Origin: Streptomyces sp. NRRL F-4489
GTDB taxonomy: Bacteria; Actinomycetota; Actinomycetes; Streptomycetales; Streptomycetaceae
Direction of reading: 5' to 3'
Assembly: GCF_001509485.1 (NCBI RefSeq)
Contig: NZ_LLZI01000269.1
Span: 1-32,872, forward strand
Length of the DNA stretch: 32,872 nt
A model generated the notes under the pieces. That model worked only from the letters and a program-made list of their open reading frames with translations, searched no databases and had not been told where the DNA came from. Both the position numbers and the translations under genes were made by a program. Below are positions 24,902 to 32,181 of this stretch, piece after piece. Position 1 is the stretch's first letter, and each line of letters begins with the position of its first letter.

Positions 24902-25293
24902 GGTGTGAACCTTTCGGGACGCCGATGGCGCTCCCCGGTCACGGATGCCGGACGGTCACCTGGAGCCGGTGGACGCCCGGGCGTGAGACGGGAGCACCTG
25001 CCTGAACTGGCGGGGTATCGGTCTCACCTCCTACGGGCGCGGGGCTGCACGGATGGCCTGGTTACCGGTGCGGCGGACTGGGCCGCGCGCCGGTGGCCGG
25101 GGCAACAGTACCCGACCCGCCGATCAAGGCCGGGCCGGCCGCCCGCGACGCAATGGCCGGAAAGTACTTGTCAGTTCGGAAAGTTCTTGTCAGCATGGTG
25201 GGTGTCGAAAGTGTGCGCGAGAGCGCGAGTAGGCGCCGGAGCGCGTGACGCGACGGGACGCGGCGCGCGGGCGCGTGACGAAGGGGGAAGGAC
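24902..25293. promoter_or_regulatory. divergent intergenic region
   Basis: No gene is seen in these 392 bases. The right half contains the tandem operator-like repeat listed separately. The left part probably holds the methyltransferase promoter, but I could not place it with confidence. Confidence 0.4.
25158..25193 (+). promoter_or_regulatory. tandem operator/promoter repeat for the HTH operon
   Basis: Two near-identical 17-bp units, CGGAAAGTACTTGTCAG (25158-25174) and CGGAAAGTTCTTGTCAG (25177-25193), start 19 bases apart. The first includes the palindrome AAGTACTT. They lie about 100 bases before a membrane protein/winged-helix operon, are AT-rich for this genome and are the likely autoregulatory site. 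TTGTCA could serve as a -35. Confidence 0.7.
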
Positions 25294-25731
25294 ATGGGGG
25301 GATTCGCGGCCGGCGAGCGTTATGAGGCCGGCGACGCGGCGGCGGCACTGGCGCGCGCCGCAGAGCTGGGAGACACGGTCCGCAAGGGCACGCGGTGGTC
25401 CGTGCGGTATCAGATCGTCTACGGCTGCGCCGCCGGGCTGATGGTGCTCGCCATCGGCTTGGTGAAGTCGCCGTGGGGGACGGCGTTCGGCCTCGCGTTC
25501 TGGGGGGCCGTGGTCGCCGGACTGTCGGTGTACGCGGCCCGGCAGCCCGTCGCCCGGCGAGGCTACGGCAAGCGGCACGCCGTTCTGATCGCCAGCTGGG
25601 GAGTGCTCTACGGGGTCGTGCTGGCGGCCGGGATCGCCTTCTTCCCCGGCGTGGCCGCCTGGTGGGTGCCGGGAGCCGTCGCGGTCGCCCTGCCCGGACT
25701 GATAGGCGCCTACCTGGAGGCCCGGCGATGA
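25294..25731 (+). CDS. small four-helix membrane protein
   Basis: Protein of 145 residues with an N-terminal cytoplasmic Ala-rich helix (about 1-35), then hydrophobic helices at about 42-57, 64-82, 96-114 and 122-140. A basic loop (RRGYGKRH) lies in the middle. I do not recognise a function. Its start codon follows a GGGGAAGG-like ribosome site. Its stop overlaps the next gene (ATGA), so it is translationally coupled to a winged-helix regulator, as in many small autoregulated membrane-protein/regulator pairs. Confidence 0.8.
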   Translation: MGGFAAGERYEAGDAAAALARAAELGDTVRKGTRWSVRYQIVYGCAAGLMVLAIGLVKSPWGTAFGLAFWGAVVAGLSVYAARQPVARRGYGKRHAVLIASWGVLYGVVLAAGIAFFPGVAAWWVPGAVAVALPGLIGAYLEARR

Positions 25732-26177
25732 CGGGAGGACACGAGACCGCCGCGGGGCGCGAGGCCACCGCGGGGTACGAGGCCGACGCGCCGCAGGAGG
25801 CCACCGCGCCGCCGGAGTCCGCCGCGCGGCCCGGGAGCCATCCGCGCCACGGGCTGGACGAGGTCATCCACGCCCCCGTCCGCTTCTCCATCGTGGCGAC
25901 GCTGGCGGCCGCGGAGAAGGCCGAGTTCGCGTTCGTCCGCGACACCGTCGAGGTCAGCGACTCGGTGCTCTCCCGCCAGGCCGCCACCCTGGAGAAGGCC
26001 GGCTATGTCGCGGTCACCAAGGGATACGTCGGCAAGCGCCCGCGCACCTGGCTCTCCCTGACCCCGTACGGCCGGGAGGTGTTCACCGCCCACTGCCGGG
26101 CCCTGCGCGCCATAGCGGGCGACCCGGACCAGCCACGGAACGACCCCGACCCGACCCGAAACGACCCCGACCGGTAA
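25728..26177 (+). CDS. winged-helix DNA-binding regulator (HTH_34, MarR-like)
   Basis: Regulator of 149 residues. A disordered Glu/Ala-rich N-terminus (1-40) is followed by the compact winged helix (about 42-125): IHAPVRFSIVATLAAAEKAEF, then DSVLSRQAATLEKAGYV as recognition helix, then the wing KGYVGKRPRTWLSLT. It ends in a short Asn/Asp/Pro repeat. Such HTH_34 proteins usually repress their own operon. The tandem repeat at 25158-25193 is the likely site. The ligand is unknown. Confidence 0.88.
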   Translation: MTGGHETAAGREATAGYEADAPQEATAPPESAARPGSHPRHGLDEVIHAPVRFSIVATLAAAEKAEFAFVRDTVEVSDSVLSRQAATLEKAGYVAVTKGYVGKRPRTWLSLTPYGREVFTAHCRALRAIAGDPDQPRNDPDPTRNDPDR

Positions 26178-26203
26178 CGGAACGGCCCCGCCACGGCCGG
26201 CGG

Positions 26204-26234
26204 TTGACTTGGAGAGCGCTCCAACTCCTACCGT
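26204..26234 (+). promoter_or_regulatory. MerR-type promoter of the aldo/keto reductase gene
   Basis: -35 TTGACT (26204-26209) and -10 TACCGT (26229-26234) are separated by 19 bases, the long spacer that MerR-family activators compensate. The spacer holds the palindrome TTGGAG-AGCG-CTCCAA (26209-26224). No MerR gene is adjacent. Confidence 0.8.
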
Positions 26235-26330
26235 CGTGCACGGGTCGAGGGAAAGCGCCTGGTCAGCAGGACCATGGACGCCCCGTTCCCTGATCCCGTT
26301 CATTCGGAGCACGTGCCAGGAGGTAGCAGC

Positions 26331-27317
<987 letters not shown>

Positions 27318-27412
27318 GCGAGCGGGGGCGGGGGTGGAGGGGCGGCGACTGCGCGCCACCGGCCCCCCCACCGCCCGTCCGCCCGCCGCGGCCGGAGGGT
27401 ACGCACCCTCGC

Positions 27413-27454
27413 CCCGGCAGCATCACTCCGCCGGCATCACTCCGGCGACATCAC
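27413..27454 (-). repeat. 14-bp tandem repeat across the VOC stop codon
   Basis: Three units (27413-27426, 27427-27440, 27441-27454), each containing TGA when read on the minus strand. The unit length is not a multiple of three, so the repeated TGAs fall in all three frames around the genuine stop at 27437-27439. Confidence 0.75.
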
Positions 27455-27811
27455 CTCGTACAGATTGCGGTCCGGGTCGAGGAAGAAGAGGCCGCGGGCG
27501 CACAGCGGGTGGTCGGTGCGGCCGTTGTCCGGCTGGCGCGGGTCGTTGCCGTACGGGATGCCGGACGACCGGAGGCGGGCCAGGATGCCGTCGAAGGTCT
27601 CCGGATCGACATCGAAGGCCAGGTGGTGGCCCTCCGGCTCCGGGACGGCCATGAAGTCCAGGGTCAGCGTGTCGTTGACCCGTACGGGCGCGAAGTGGCC
27701 GTCGCGGCCGTCCAGCGGCAGCTCCGGCAGGCCCATGACCGAGGCGAAGAAGCGGGCCGCCGCGCGGTGGTCGGCGGCCGGGACGATGGTGTGGTTGAGC
27801 GTGACGGGCAT
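27437..27811 (-). CDS. VOC (glyoxalase/bleomycin resistance) family protein
   Basis: Single-domain vicinal-oxygen-chelate protein of 124 residues. The N-terminal half begins LNHTIVPAADH (metal His near 7), the second half has EGHHLAFDV, and LYEVMSPE at the C-terminus supplies a metal Glu. Members are dioxygenases, isomerases or drug-binding resistance proteins, and the reaction here cannot be told. Its ATG overlaps the stop of the TetR gene by one base (TGATG), so it is coupled to that regulator and probably detoxifies its inducer. Confidence 0.88.
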   Translation of the reverse strand: MPVTLNHTIVPAADHRAAARFFASVMGLPELPLDGRDGHFAPVRVNDTLTLDFMAVPEPEGHHLAFDVDPETFDGILARLRSSGIPYGNDPRQPDNGRTDHPLCARGLFFLDPDRNLYEVMSPE

Positions 27812-28467
27812 CAGGCGCTCCCGGGGTCGGCGAGGGTGCCGTGCAGCAGCACGGAGATCAGTTCCTCGGGGGTGAGCGGTTCGTGGGCCGGGCAGGAGGC
27901 CGGTGAGGGCAGTCGGCTGAAGAGCAGGCCCAGGAACGCGGCGGCGACCCGCTCGGGGCTCAGCCGGAGCGCGGCCCGGTCCGGTTCGATCAGTTCCACG
28001 ACGGCGTCCCGCAGGGCCAGGAAGGAGCGGGTCCGCCCGTCCACCGGCGGCTCGCCCTCCGTCCGCGGCCGGTCCGCCGGCTCTGCCGGGCCGCGGCGGT
28101 GGCCGGTGGCGTAGAGGCTGCTGACGACGGTGCCCATGCGTTCCAGATGGGCGCAGAGGGCCTCGGCGGCCTCGGTGAGCCGGGCGGCCAGCGGTTCGTC
28201 GAGCGGGACGGAGGCGAACTCGCGCAGGACGTGGTCGACGCCCACCGCCTCGGCCACGCAGGCGTCCAGCAGCTCGTCCTTGTCCTTGAAGGCGCGGAAG
28301 ATCGTGCCCTCGCCGATGCCGGCCGCGCGCGCGATCTGGCTGGTGGTGACGGCCGCGCCGTGCTCCGCGACCAGCGGCACGGTGGCGGCGACGATCATCG
28401 CCCGGCGCTCCTCGACGCTCATACCGGGCGCGCGGCGCCGCGACGGCGCCTGTGCAGGTTTCGTCAT
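27811..28467 (-). CDS. TetR-family transcriptional regulator
   Basis: Repressor of 218 residues. The N-terminal helix-turn-helix (about 18-65) reads MIVAATVPLVAEHG, TTSQIARAAGIGEGTIFRAF, KDKDELLDAC. The C-terminal ligand domain is divergent, as usual. A perfect palindrome lies 12 bases upstream of the start, so it represses its own operon, which also carries the VOC gene. The ligand is unknown. Confidence 0.93.
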   Translation of the reverse strand: MTKPAQAPSRRRAPGMSVEERRAMIVAATVPLVAEHGAAVTTSQIARAAGIGEGTIFRAFKDKDELLDACVAEAVGVDHVLREFASVPLDEPLAARLTEAAEALCAHLERMGTVVSSLYATGHRRGPAEPADRPRTEGEPPVDGRTRSFLALRDAVVELIEPDRAALRLSPERVAAAFLGLLFSRLPSPASCPAHEPLTPEELISVLLHGTLADPGSA

Positions 28468-28479
28468 GCCTGAGAGCGT

Positions 28480-28501
28480 ACGGAGTGAGTGCTCACTCCG
28501 T
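28480..28501. promoter_or_regulatory. TetR operator
   Basis: ACGGAGTGAG-TG-CTCACTCCGT, perfect 10-bp arms with a 2-base centre, just upstream of the TetR start. The GAGTGAG/CTCACTC core is a frequent actinobacterial TetR site. Confidence 0.9.
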
Positions 28502-28551
28502 CAATAGATTTCGGTGCGCCGGCCACCGCCGCACGGGAGGCGCGCCGTACA

Positions 28552-28580
28552 CCGCCTCCCTAGACTTTCGGGAGAGGCGG
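28552..28580 (+). promoter_or_regulatory. possible promoter and hairpin before the second VOC gene
   Basis: CCGCCTCCC (28552-28560) pairs, with a two-base bulge, with GGGAGAGGCGG (28570-28580). The loop begins with TAGACT, a possible -10, about 100 bases before the VOC start. Confidence 0.4.
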
Positions 28581-28666
28581 CAACGCGCTCCCCGGCGAGG
28601 AGGCGCGCCCACGCACAGGGGGCGGCCGCCCCCGACCGTGCGACTCCGACCCGAGGGCGGCACGCC

Positions 28667-29200
28667 ATGGACTGGAAGCTCGAACTGGTGCCGATTCCGG
28701 TGACCGACGTGGACCGCGCCAAGCGCTTCTACAGCGAGCAGGTGGGCTTCGCCGTCGACCAGGACATCCGGCTCGGCGGCGGCGTCCGCATCGTGCAGCT
28801 GACCCCGCCCGGCTCGGACTGCTCGATCGTGCTCGGCGCCGGCGACGGGGTGGTGCCGGTGCCGCCCGGCTCGGTGCAGGGGGTGCAACTGGTGGTGCCC
28901 GATGTGACCGCCGCGCGCGGGGAGTTGCTGGCCCGCGGGGTGCCGGTCGGGCCGGTCCAGCACGTGGAGAACGGCGAACTGGCCGACGGGCCGGGCGGCG
29001 CCTGGAACTCCTTCATCTACTTCAACGACCCGGACGGGAACGGCTGGGCCGTGCAGCAGGGACCTCCTCCGGACCCGCCGCACGCTCCTCGTCCGGATGC
29101 CCGGACGGATGCCGGGACGGATGCCGGGACGGGTACGTGGCCTCCAGATGGGCCAGGTGCAGACGGCCCCAGGCGCCCAGCGGAGCCAGGGCCTCGTTGA
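28667..29200 (+). CDS. VOC family protein with C-terminal tail
   Basis: Glyoxalase-like protein of 177 residues. The VOC domain occupies about 1-131, with repeated halves starting ELVPIPVTDVDRAKRFYSE and GVQLVVPDVTAARGELL, and the usual ending FNDPDGNGWAVQQ. Residues 132-177 are a Pro/Asp/Thr/Gly tail with a repeated DAGT unit that lies antisense to the HxlR gene, overlapping it by 179 bases. Several canonical metal His positions look replaced, so it may bind rather than convert a ligand. The ATG is preceded by GAGGGCGG. Confidence 0.8.
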   Translation: MDWKLELVPIPVTDVDRAKRFYSEQVGFAVDQDIRLGGGVRIVQLTPPGSDCSIVLGAGDGVVPVPPGSVQGVQLVVPDVTAARGELLARGVPVGPVQHVENGELADGPGGAWNSFIYFNDPDGNGWAVQQGPPPDPPHAPRPDARTDAGTDAGTGTWPPDGPGADGPRRPAEPGPR

Positions 29201-29465
29201 GGGACGCGCCGAGGCCGGTCAGCGCGTACTCGACCCGGGGCGGCACCTCCGCGAACACCTCGCGGTGCACGATCCCGTCCGCCTCCAGTTCGCGGAGCTG
29301 CTGGGCGAGCACCTTCTCGCTGATCTTCGGCAGCTCCCGGCGGAGTTGGCCGAACCGCCGGGGTCCCTGCGCGAGCGCCCACAGGAGCAGCACCTTCCAC
29401 TTGCCGCCGATGACGTCCACGGCGGCGTCCAGCCCGCACTCGTAGAAGCCCTTGCGCCCGCCCAT
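29022..29465 (-). CDS. HxlR-family transcriptional regulator
   Basis: Winged-helix regulator of 147 residues. The family core is at about 8-110: YECGLDAAVDVIGGKWKVLL (conserved Cys10), LPKISEKVLAQQLRELE, and the wing VFAEVPPRVEYALT. Residues from about 112 on are a disordered tail with SRHP/SGHP repeats, overlapping the end of the convergent VOC gene. GGAGGAA precedes the ATG by six bases. It lies 107 bases downstream of the FMN reductase on the same strand. The cysteine suggests sensing of electrophiles or oxidants, as known for YodB/HypR. Confidence 0.9.
   Translation of the reverse strand: MGGRKGFYECGLDAAVDVIGGKWKVLLLWALAQGPRRFGQLRRELPKISEKVLAQQLRELEADGIVHREVFAEVPPRVEYALTGLGASLNEALAPLGAWGRLHLAHLEATYPSRHPSRHPSGHPDEERAAGPEEVPAARPSRSRPGR
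29095..29130. repeat. three 12-bp repeats read by two genes
   Basis: Units of GGATGCCGGGAC (first copy with one base changed) at 29095, 29107 and 29119. They encode the DAGT repeat of the VOC tail on the plus strand and the SRHP/SGHP repeat of the HxlR tail on the minus strand. Confidence 0.85.
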
Positions 29466-29572
29466 GGCCGTTCCTCCCCCTCTGCCCCGCCGCGCCCCAC
29501 CGGGTCGTACGCGTCCGGGCCTCCAGTATCGGCGATCACGGCGGGGCGGACGGGGCGTCCGGGCCGGCGCGG

Positions 29573-30142
29573 TCAGGCGCCGTACGGGCGGTCGCGGCGC
29601 GCGTCGCGCAGGGGCAGCGCCCACCAGGTCAGCTGGTTCAGCAGCGCGTCGGCGGCCCGGGCCGGCGGCACCGGGTCGTGCAGCCGGCCCTCGTCGTCGA
29701 ACGGCCCGGCCGGAAGTGAGAAGCTGACCGTCTCGCGGACCGTGGTGGCGTGCAACTCGGCGAAGACCAGCCGCAGTTGCTCCACCGCGCGCAGACCGCC
29801 GGAGATCCCGCCGTACGAGACGAAGCCGACCGGCTTGGCCTGCCACTCGGCGCGCAGCAGGTCCAGCGCGTGCTTGAGCGGCGCGGGGAACGAGTGGTTG
29901 TACTCCGGTGTGATCACGACGAACGCGTCGGCCTGCTCGACGCGCTTGGCGTAGGCGATGAACTCCTCGGTGCCGGGCCGGAGTTCGTACGGGCGGACGG
30001 TGTCCAGGTCGATCACGTCGAGGGTGATGTGCGGGTGCGAGGCGGCGGCGTGGCGGGTGAACCAGTTGGTGATGACCGGGGCGAAGCGGCCCTCGCGGGT
30101 GCTGCCGACGATGACGGCGAGGGTGTAGCGCTCTGCGGACAT
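29573..30142 (-). CDS. NADPH-dependent FMN reductase
   Basis: Flavodoxin-like reductase of 189 residues. The FMN phosphate loop is IVGSTREGRFAP (11-22) and the flavin-ring loop is TPEYNHSFPAPLKHALD (about 78-94). YGGISGG follows near 109-115. Relatives reduce quinones, azo dyes or chromate. A SoxR-like box with a 19-base spacer lies about 100 bases upstream, which fits my memory that S. coelicolor SoxR controls an NADPH-dependent FMN reductase. Activity against redox-cycling compounds is therefore the best inference. Confidence 0.92.
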   Translation of the reverse strand: MSAERYTLAVIVGSTREGRFAPVITNWFTRHAAASHPHITLDVIDLDTVRPYELRPGTEEFIAYAKRVEQADAFVVITPEYNHSFPAPLKHALDLLRAEWQAKPVGFVSYGGISGGLRAVEQLRLVFAELHATTVRETVSFSLPAGPFDDEGRLHDPVPPARAADALLNQLTWWALPLRDARRDRPYGA

Positions 30143-30247
30143 GGGGGCCCCTTCGTGGCGTGAGTGGCGCGTTGGCGTGGCGGAGTGGGCGGGGCGGGAC
30201 GGCGGTCCCGGCGCCCGGTCGGGGACCGCGGTCCCTGACGTCCACAG

Positions 30248-30278
30248 ACGCTAAGACCTCAACTAAAGTTGAGGTCAA
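30248..30278 (-). promoter_or_regulatory. SoxR-like (MerR-type) box and promoter
   Basis: Perfect palindrome GACCTCAACT-TT-AGTTGAGGTC (30255-30276, minus strand), closely resembling the SoxR box core CCTCAA...TTGAGG. The -35 TTGACC (30278-30273) and -10 TAGCGT (30253-30248) are 19 bases apart, as in SoxR/MerR targets. It reads toward the FMN reductase. No soxR gene is in the window. Confidence 0.87.
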
Positions 30279-30368
30279 GCGGTCCGCCGGGACCCCGGTG
30301 ATCACCCCGCCCGGCCGGGCCGCCCGGCCCGTACGCACTCCGCCGGGCCGGTGGTCCCGGCGCCCATT

Positions 30369-30437
30369 CCACGCCGGACAGCGGGCTCACCCCGTGCCGG
30401 CCAACGGGCTCACTCCACGCCGGGCAACAGACTCACT
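30369..30437 (-). repeat. 23-bp tandem repeat across the ankyrin stop codon
   Basis: Three units (30369-30391, 30392-30414, 30415-30437) and a partial fourth inside the gene. Each carries TGA on the minus strand, with 23-base spacing that places them in all three frames. The sequence looks like duplication of the end of the ankyrin gene. Confidence 0.8.
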
Positions 30438-30864
30438 CCACGCCGAACAGCTTCAGCAGCTCCGTCTTCTGGAACATCCGGGCCGTCTCGATCGCCGACG
30501 GCGCACCGGCCGCCGGATCGGCGCCGTGCTCCAGCAGCACCTTGACCACGTCGTCCGCGCCCTTGAACACCGCGCCGGCGATCGGCGTCTGGCCCCGGTC
30601 GTTGGCGCGGTCGGCGTCGCCGCCGCGCTGGAGCAGCGCCTCCACGGTGGCGGCGTGGCCGTGGTAGGCGGCGAGCATGACGAGCGAGTCGCCCTTGTCG
30701 TTGGTGAGGTTGGCGGGCACGCCCGCGTCCACGTAGGCGGCGACGGTGTCGGTGTCACCGTGCCGCGCCAGGTCGAACACCTTCGCCGCGAGCTGGAGCA
30801 CCTCGGGGTCGTGCGCGTGCTCGATCGCCTCGGGTCCCTGCGGCTCGGAATGCGTGTCGCTCAT
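30433..30864 (-). CDS. ankyrin repeat protein
   Basis: Cytoplasmic protein of 143 residues made almost entirely of ankyrin repeats. An acidic N-terminus (1-25) is followed by about four repeats: ARHGDTDTVAAYVDAGVPANL, GDSLVMLAAYHGHAATVEALL, GQTPIAGAVFKGADDVVKVLL and a final partial one. Such small ankyrin proteins act by protein binding. In some bacteria they accompany catalases, but no partner is adjacent here. A possible -10 (TAAGGT, 30920-30915) lies upstream. Confidence 0.9.
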   Translation of the reverse strand: MSDTHSEPQGPEAIEHAHDPEVLQLAAKVFDLARHGDTDTVAAYVDAGVPANLTNDKGDSLVMLAAYHGHAATVEALLQRGGDADRANDRGQTPIAGAVFKGADDVVKVLLEHGADPAAGAPSAIETARMFQKTELLKLFGVE

Positions 30865-31003
30865 GGTCGCCGGCCTCCTGCTGTGGTCGGGGATGTGTGT
30901 TGCGGGTCACCGCCACCTTATGCAGGTTTCCCGGGCCGCCCGCGCTGCGGTGGGGGGCGGTTTCCGTTTCGTACGGGCGGGCAGGCGGGCGGGGGCCCCG
31001 GCT

Positions 31004-31067
31004 CCGTAGGACAGCAGGCCGCCGCCCGTAGGACCGCGGGCCCCCGCCCCCGTAAGACAGCAGGCCG
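31004..31067. repeat. three imperfect repeats between ankyrin and asparaginase genes
   Basis: CCGTAGGACAGCAGGCCG at 31004-31021, a diverged copy at 31026-31042 and CCGTAAGACAGCAGGCCG at 31050-31067 (17 of 18 identical to the first). The surrounding gap has no gene. Confidence 0.7.
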
Positions 31068-31105
31068 TCCCCGGCCCGCCGCCCCCGCCGCCCCCGGCGC
31101 ACCGC

Positions 31106-32128
31106 TCAGAACGCCGCCCGGATCTCCCCCACCCGGCTGCCCCCGCCGTGCAGCGGCACGTCCTCGATCCGGGCCAGCACCGGGTCGTCGACACCCATCC
31201 CGCGCAGGACCCGGGCCAGGACCGGGCCGAGGGTGCGGGTGGCACCGTCGTCGATCTTGAACGCGAGGGCCCGGCCATCGGGCAGCGCCAGCGCCTGCAC
31301 CGCCTCCGCGCCCATCTTCGACAGCGTCCCGGGCAGCGCCCGCATCAGCCACGTATCGGGGCGGCGGGTGCCCGCGACGTACTCGGGGTGGGCGCGCATC
31401 GCGTCGGCGACCCGGCGCTCCGGCGTACCCGGCTCGGCGAGGACGAAGTGGCGGTAGGCGCGCGCCAGACCGGTCAGCGACAGCGACATCAGGGGCGCGC
31501 CGCAGCCGTCCGTACCGATGTGGGCGACCTCCTCGCCGCCGGCCGTGCGGACGGCGTCCAGGACGAGCTGCTGGAGCGGGTGGTCGGCCGCGAGGTACGT
31601 CTCCAGGGGCCAGCCGTTGCGCGCGCAGGCGGCGAGCATCGCGGTGTGCTTGCCGGAGCAGTTCATGGTCAGCGGGTCGCGGACGAGGCCGGCGGCCAGA
31701 TAGCGCTCCGCCTCCTCCGGGTCCAGCGGCAGATCCGGCGGGGTCTGGACCTGCCCGGGCGCGAGGCCGAACTCGCCGAGCATCGTCCGCACCAGCTCCA
31801 GGTGGAACCGTTCGCCGGAGTGGCTGGCCGCGGCCAGCGCGAGCCGTTCCCCGGAGAGCTCCAGACCGGCCCGCAGGATCGCGGCGGCCTGCATCGGCTT
31901 GTTGGTGGACCGCGGGAAGACCGGCGCGCCGATATCGCCCATGGCCAGCTCGACGCTGCCGTCGGCGGCCAGCACGACCAGCGAGCCCCGGTGCCGGCCC
32001 TCGACGAAACCGGAGCGGACGACCTCGGCGAGCACCGGCGACGGCTCGGGAGCCGCCTGGCCGGCCGCCGCGGACGACGGCTGCTCCGGTATCGGGGTGG
32101 GCGAGGACGAGGTCTTCGTCGAGGGCAC
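31106..32128 (-). CDS. L-asparaginase (type II / rhizobial-type, PF06089)
   Basis: Enzyme of 340 residues of the thermolabile/rhizobial asparaginase family, hydrolysing asparagine to aspartate and ammonia. Visible family segments are RSGFVEGRHRGSLVVL, FPRSTNKPMQAAA, AASHSGE, MNCSGKHTAML and IGTDGCGAP. The Ser-Lys pairs (RSTNK, CSGKH) are the expected active-site elements. The N-terminal 30 residues are a disordered Ser/Pro segment with no clear signal peptide, so it is probably cytoplasmic. The GTG start has GGAGG six bases upstream, inside the hairpin described next. It is 53 bases downstream of rsiG. Confidence 0.92.
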   Translation of the reverse strand: MPSTKTSSSPTPIPEQPSSAAAGQAAPEPSPVLAEVVRSGFVEGRHRGSLVVLAADGSVELAMGDIGAPVFPRSTNKPMQAAAILRAGLELSGERLALAAASHSGERFHLELVRTMLGEFGLAPGQVQTPPDLPLDPEEAERYLAAGLVRDPLTMNCSGKHTAMLAACARNGWPLETYLAADHPLQQLVLDAVRTAGGEEVAHIGTDGCGAPLMSLSLTGLARAYRHFVLAEPGTPERRVADAMRAHPEYVAGTRRPDTWLMRALPGTLSKMGAEAVQALALPDGRALAFKIDDGATRTLGPVLARVLRGMGVDDPVLARIEDVPLHGGGSRVGEIRAAF

Positions 32129-32133
32129 GGCCG

Positions 32134-32168
32134 GCCTCCGGGGGACGGGGACCCGCGGCCCCGGAGGC
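32134..32168 (-). terminator. hairpin after rsiG covering the asparaginase ribosome site
   Basis: Perfect 10-bp arms GCCTCCGGGG/CCCCGGAGGC (32134-32143 and 32159-32168) with a 15-base loop. It follows the rsiG stop by 13 bases, and one arm contains the asparaginase Shine-Dalgarno. It may end rsiG transcripts or hide that site. Confidence 0.6.
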
Positions 32169-32181
32169 GGCTTGTGGCCGG

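Noticed and set aside
26136..26185. Short GACCCCGACC repeats at the end of the HTH_34 gene as an operator
   Set aside because: They encode the Asn-Asp-Pro tail of the protein and look like coding slippage rather than a binding site.
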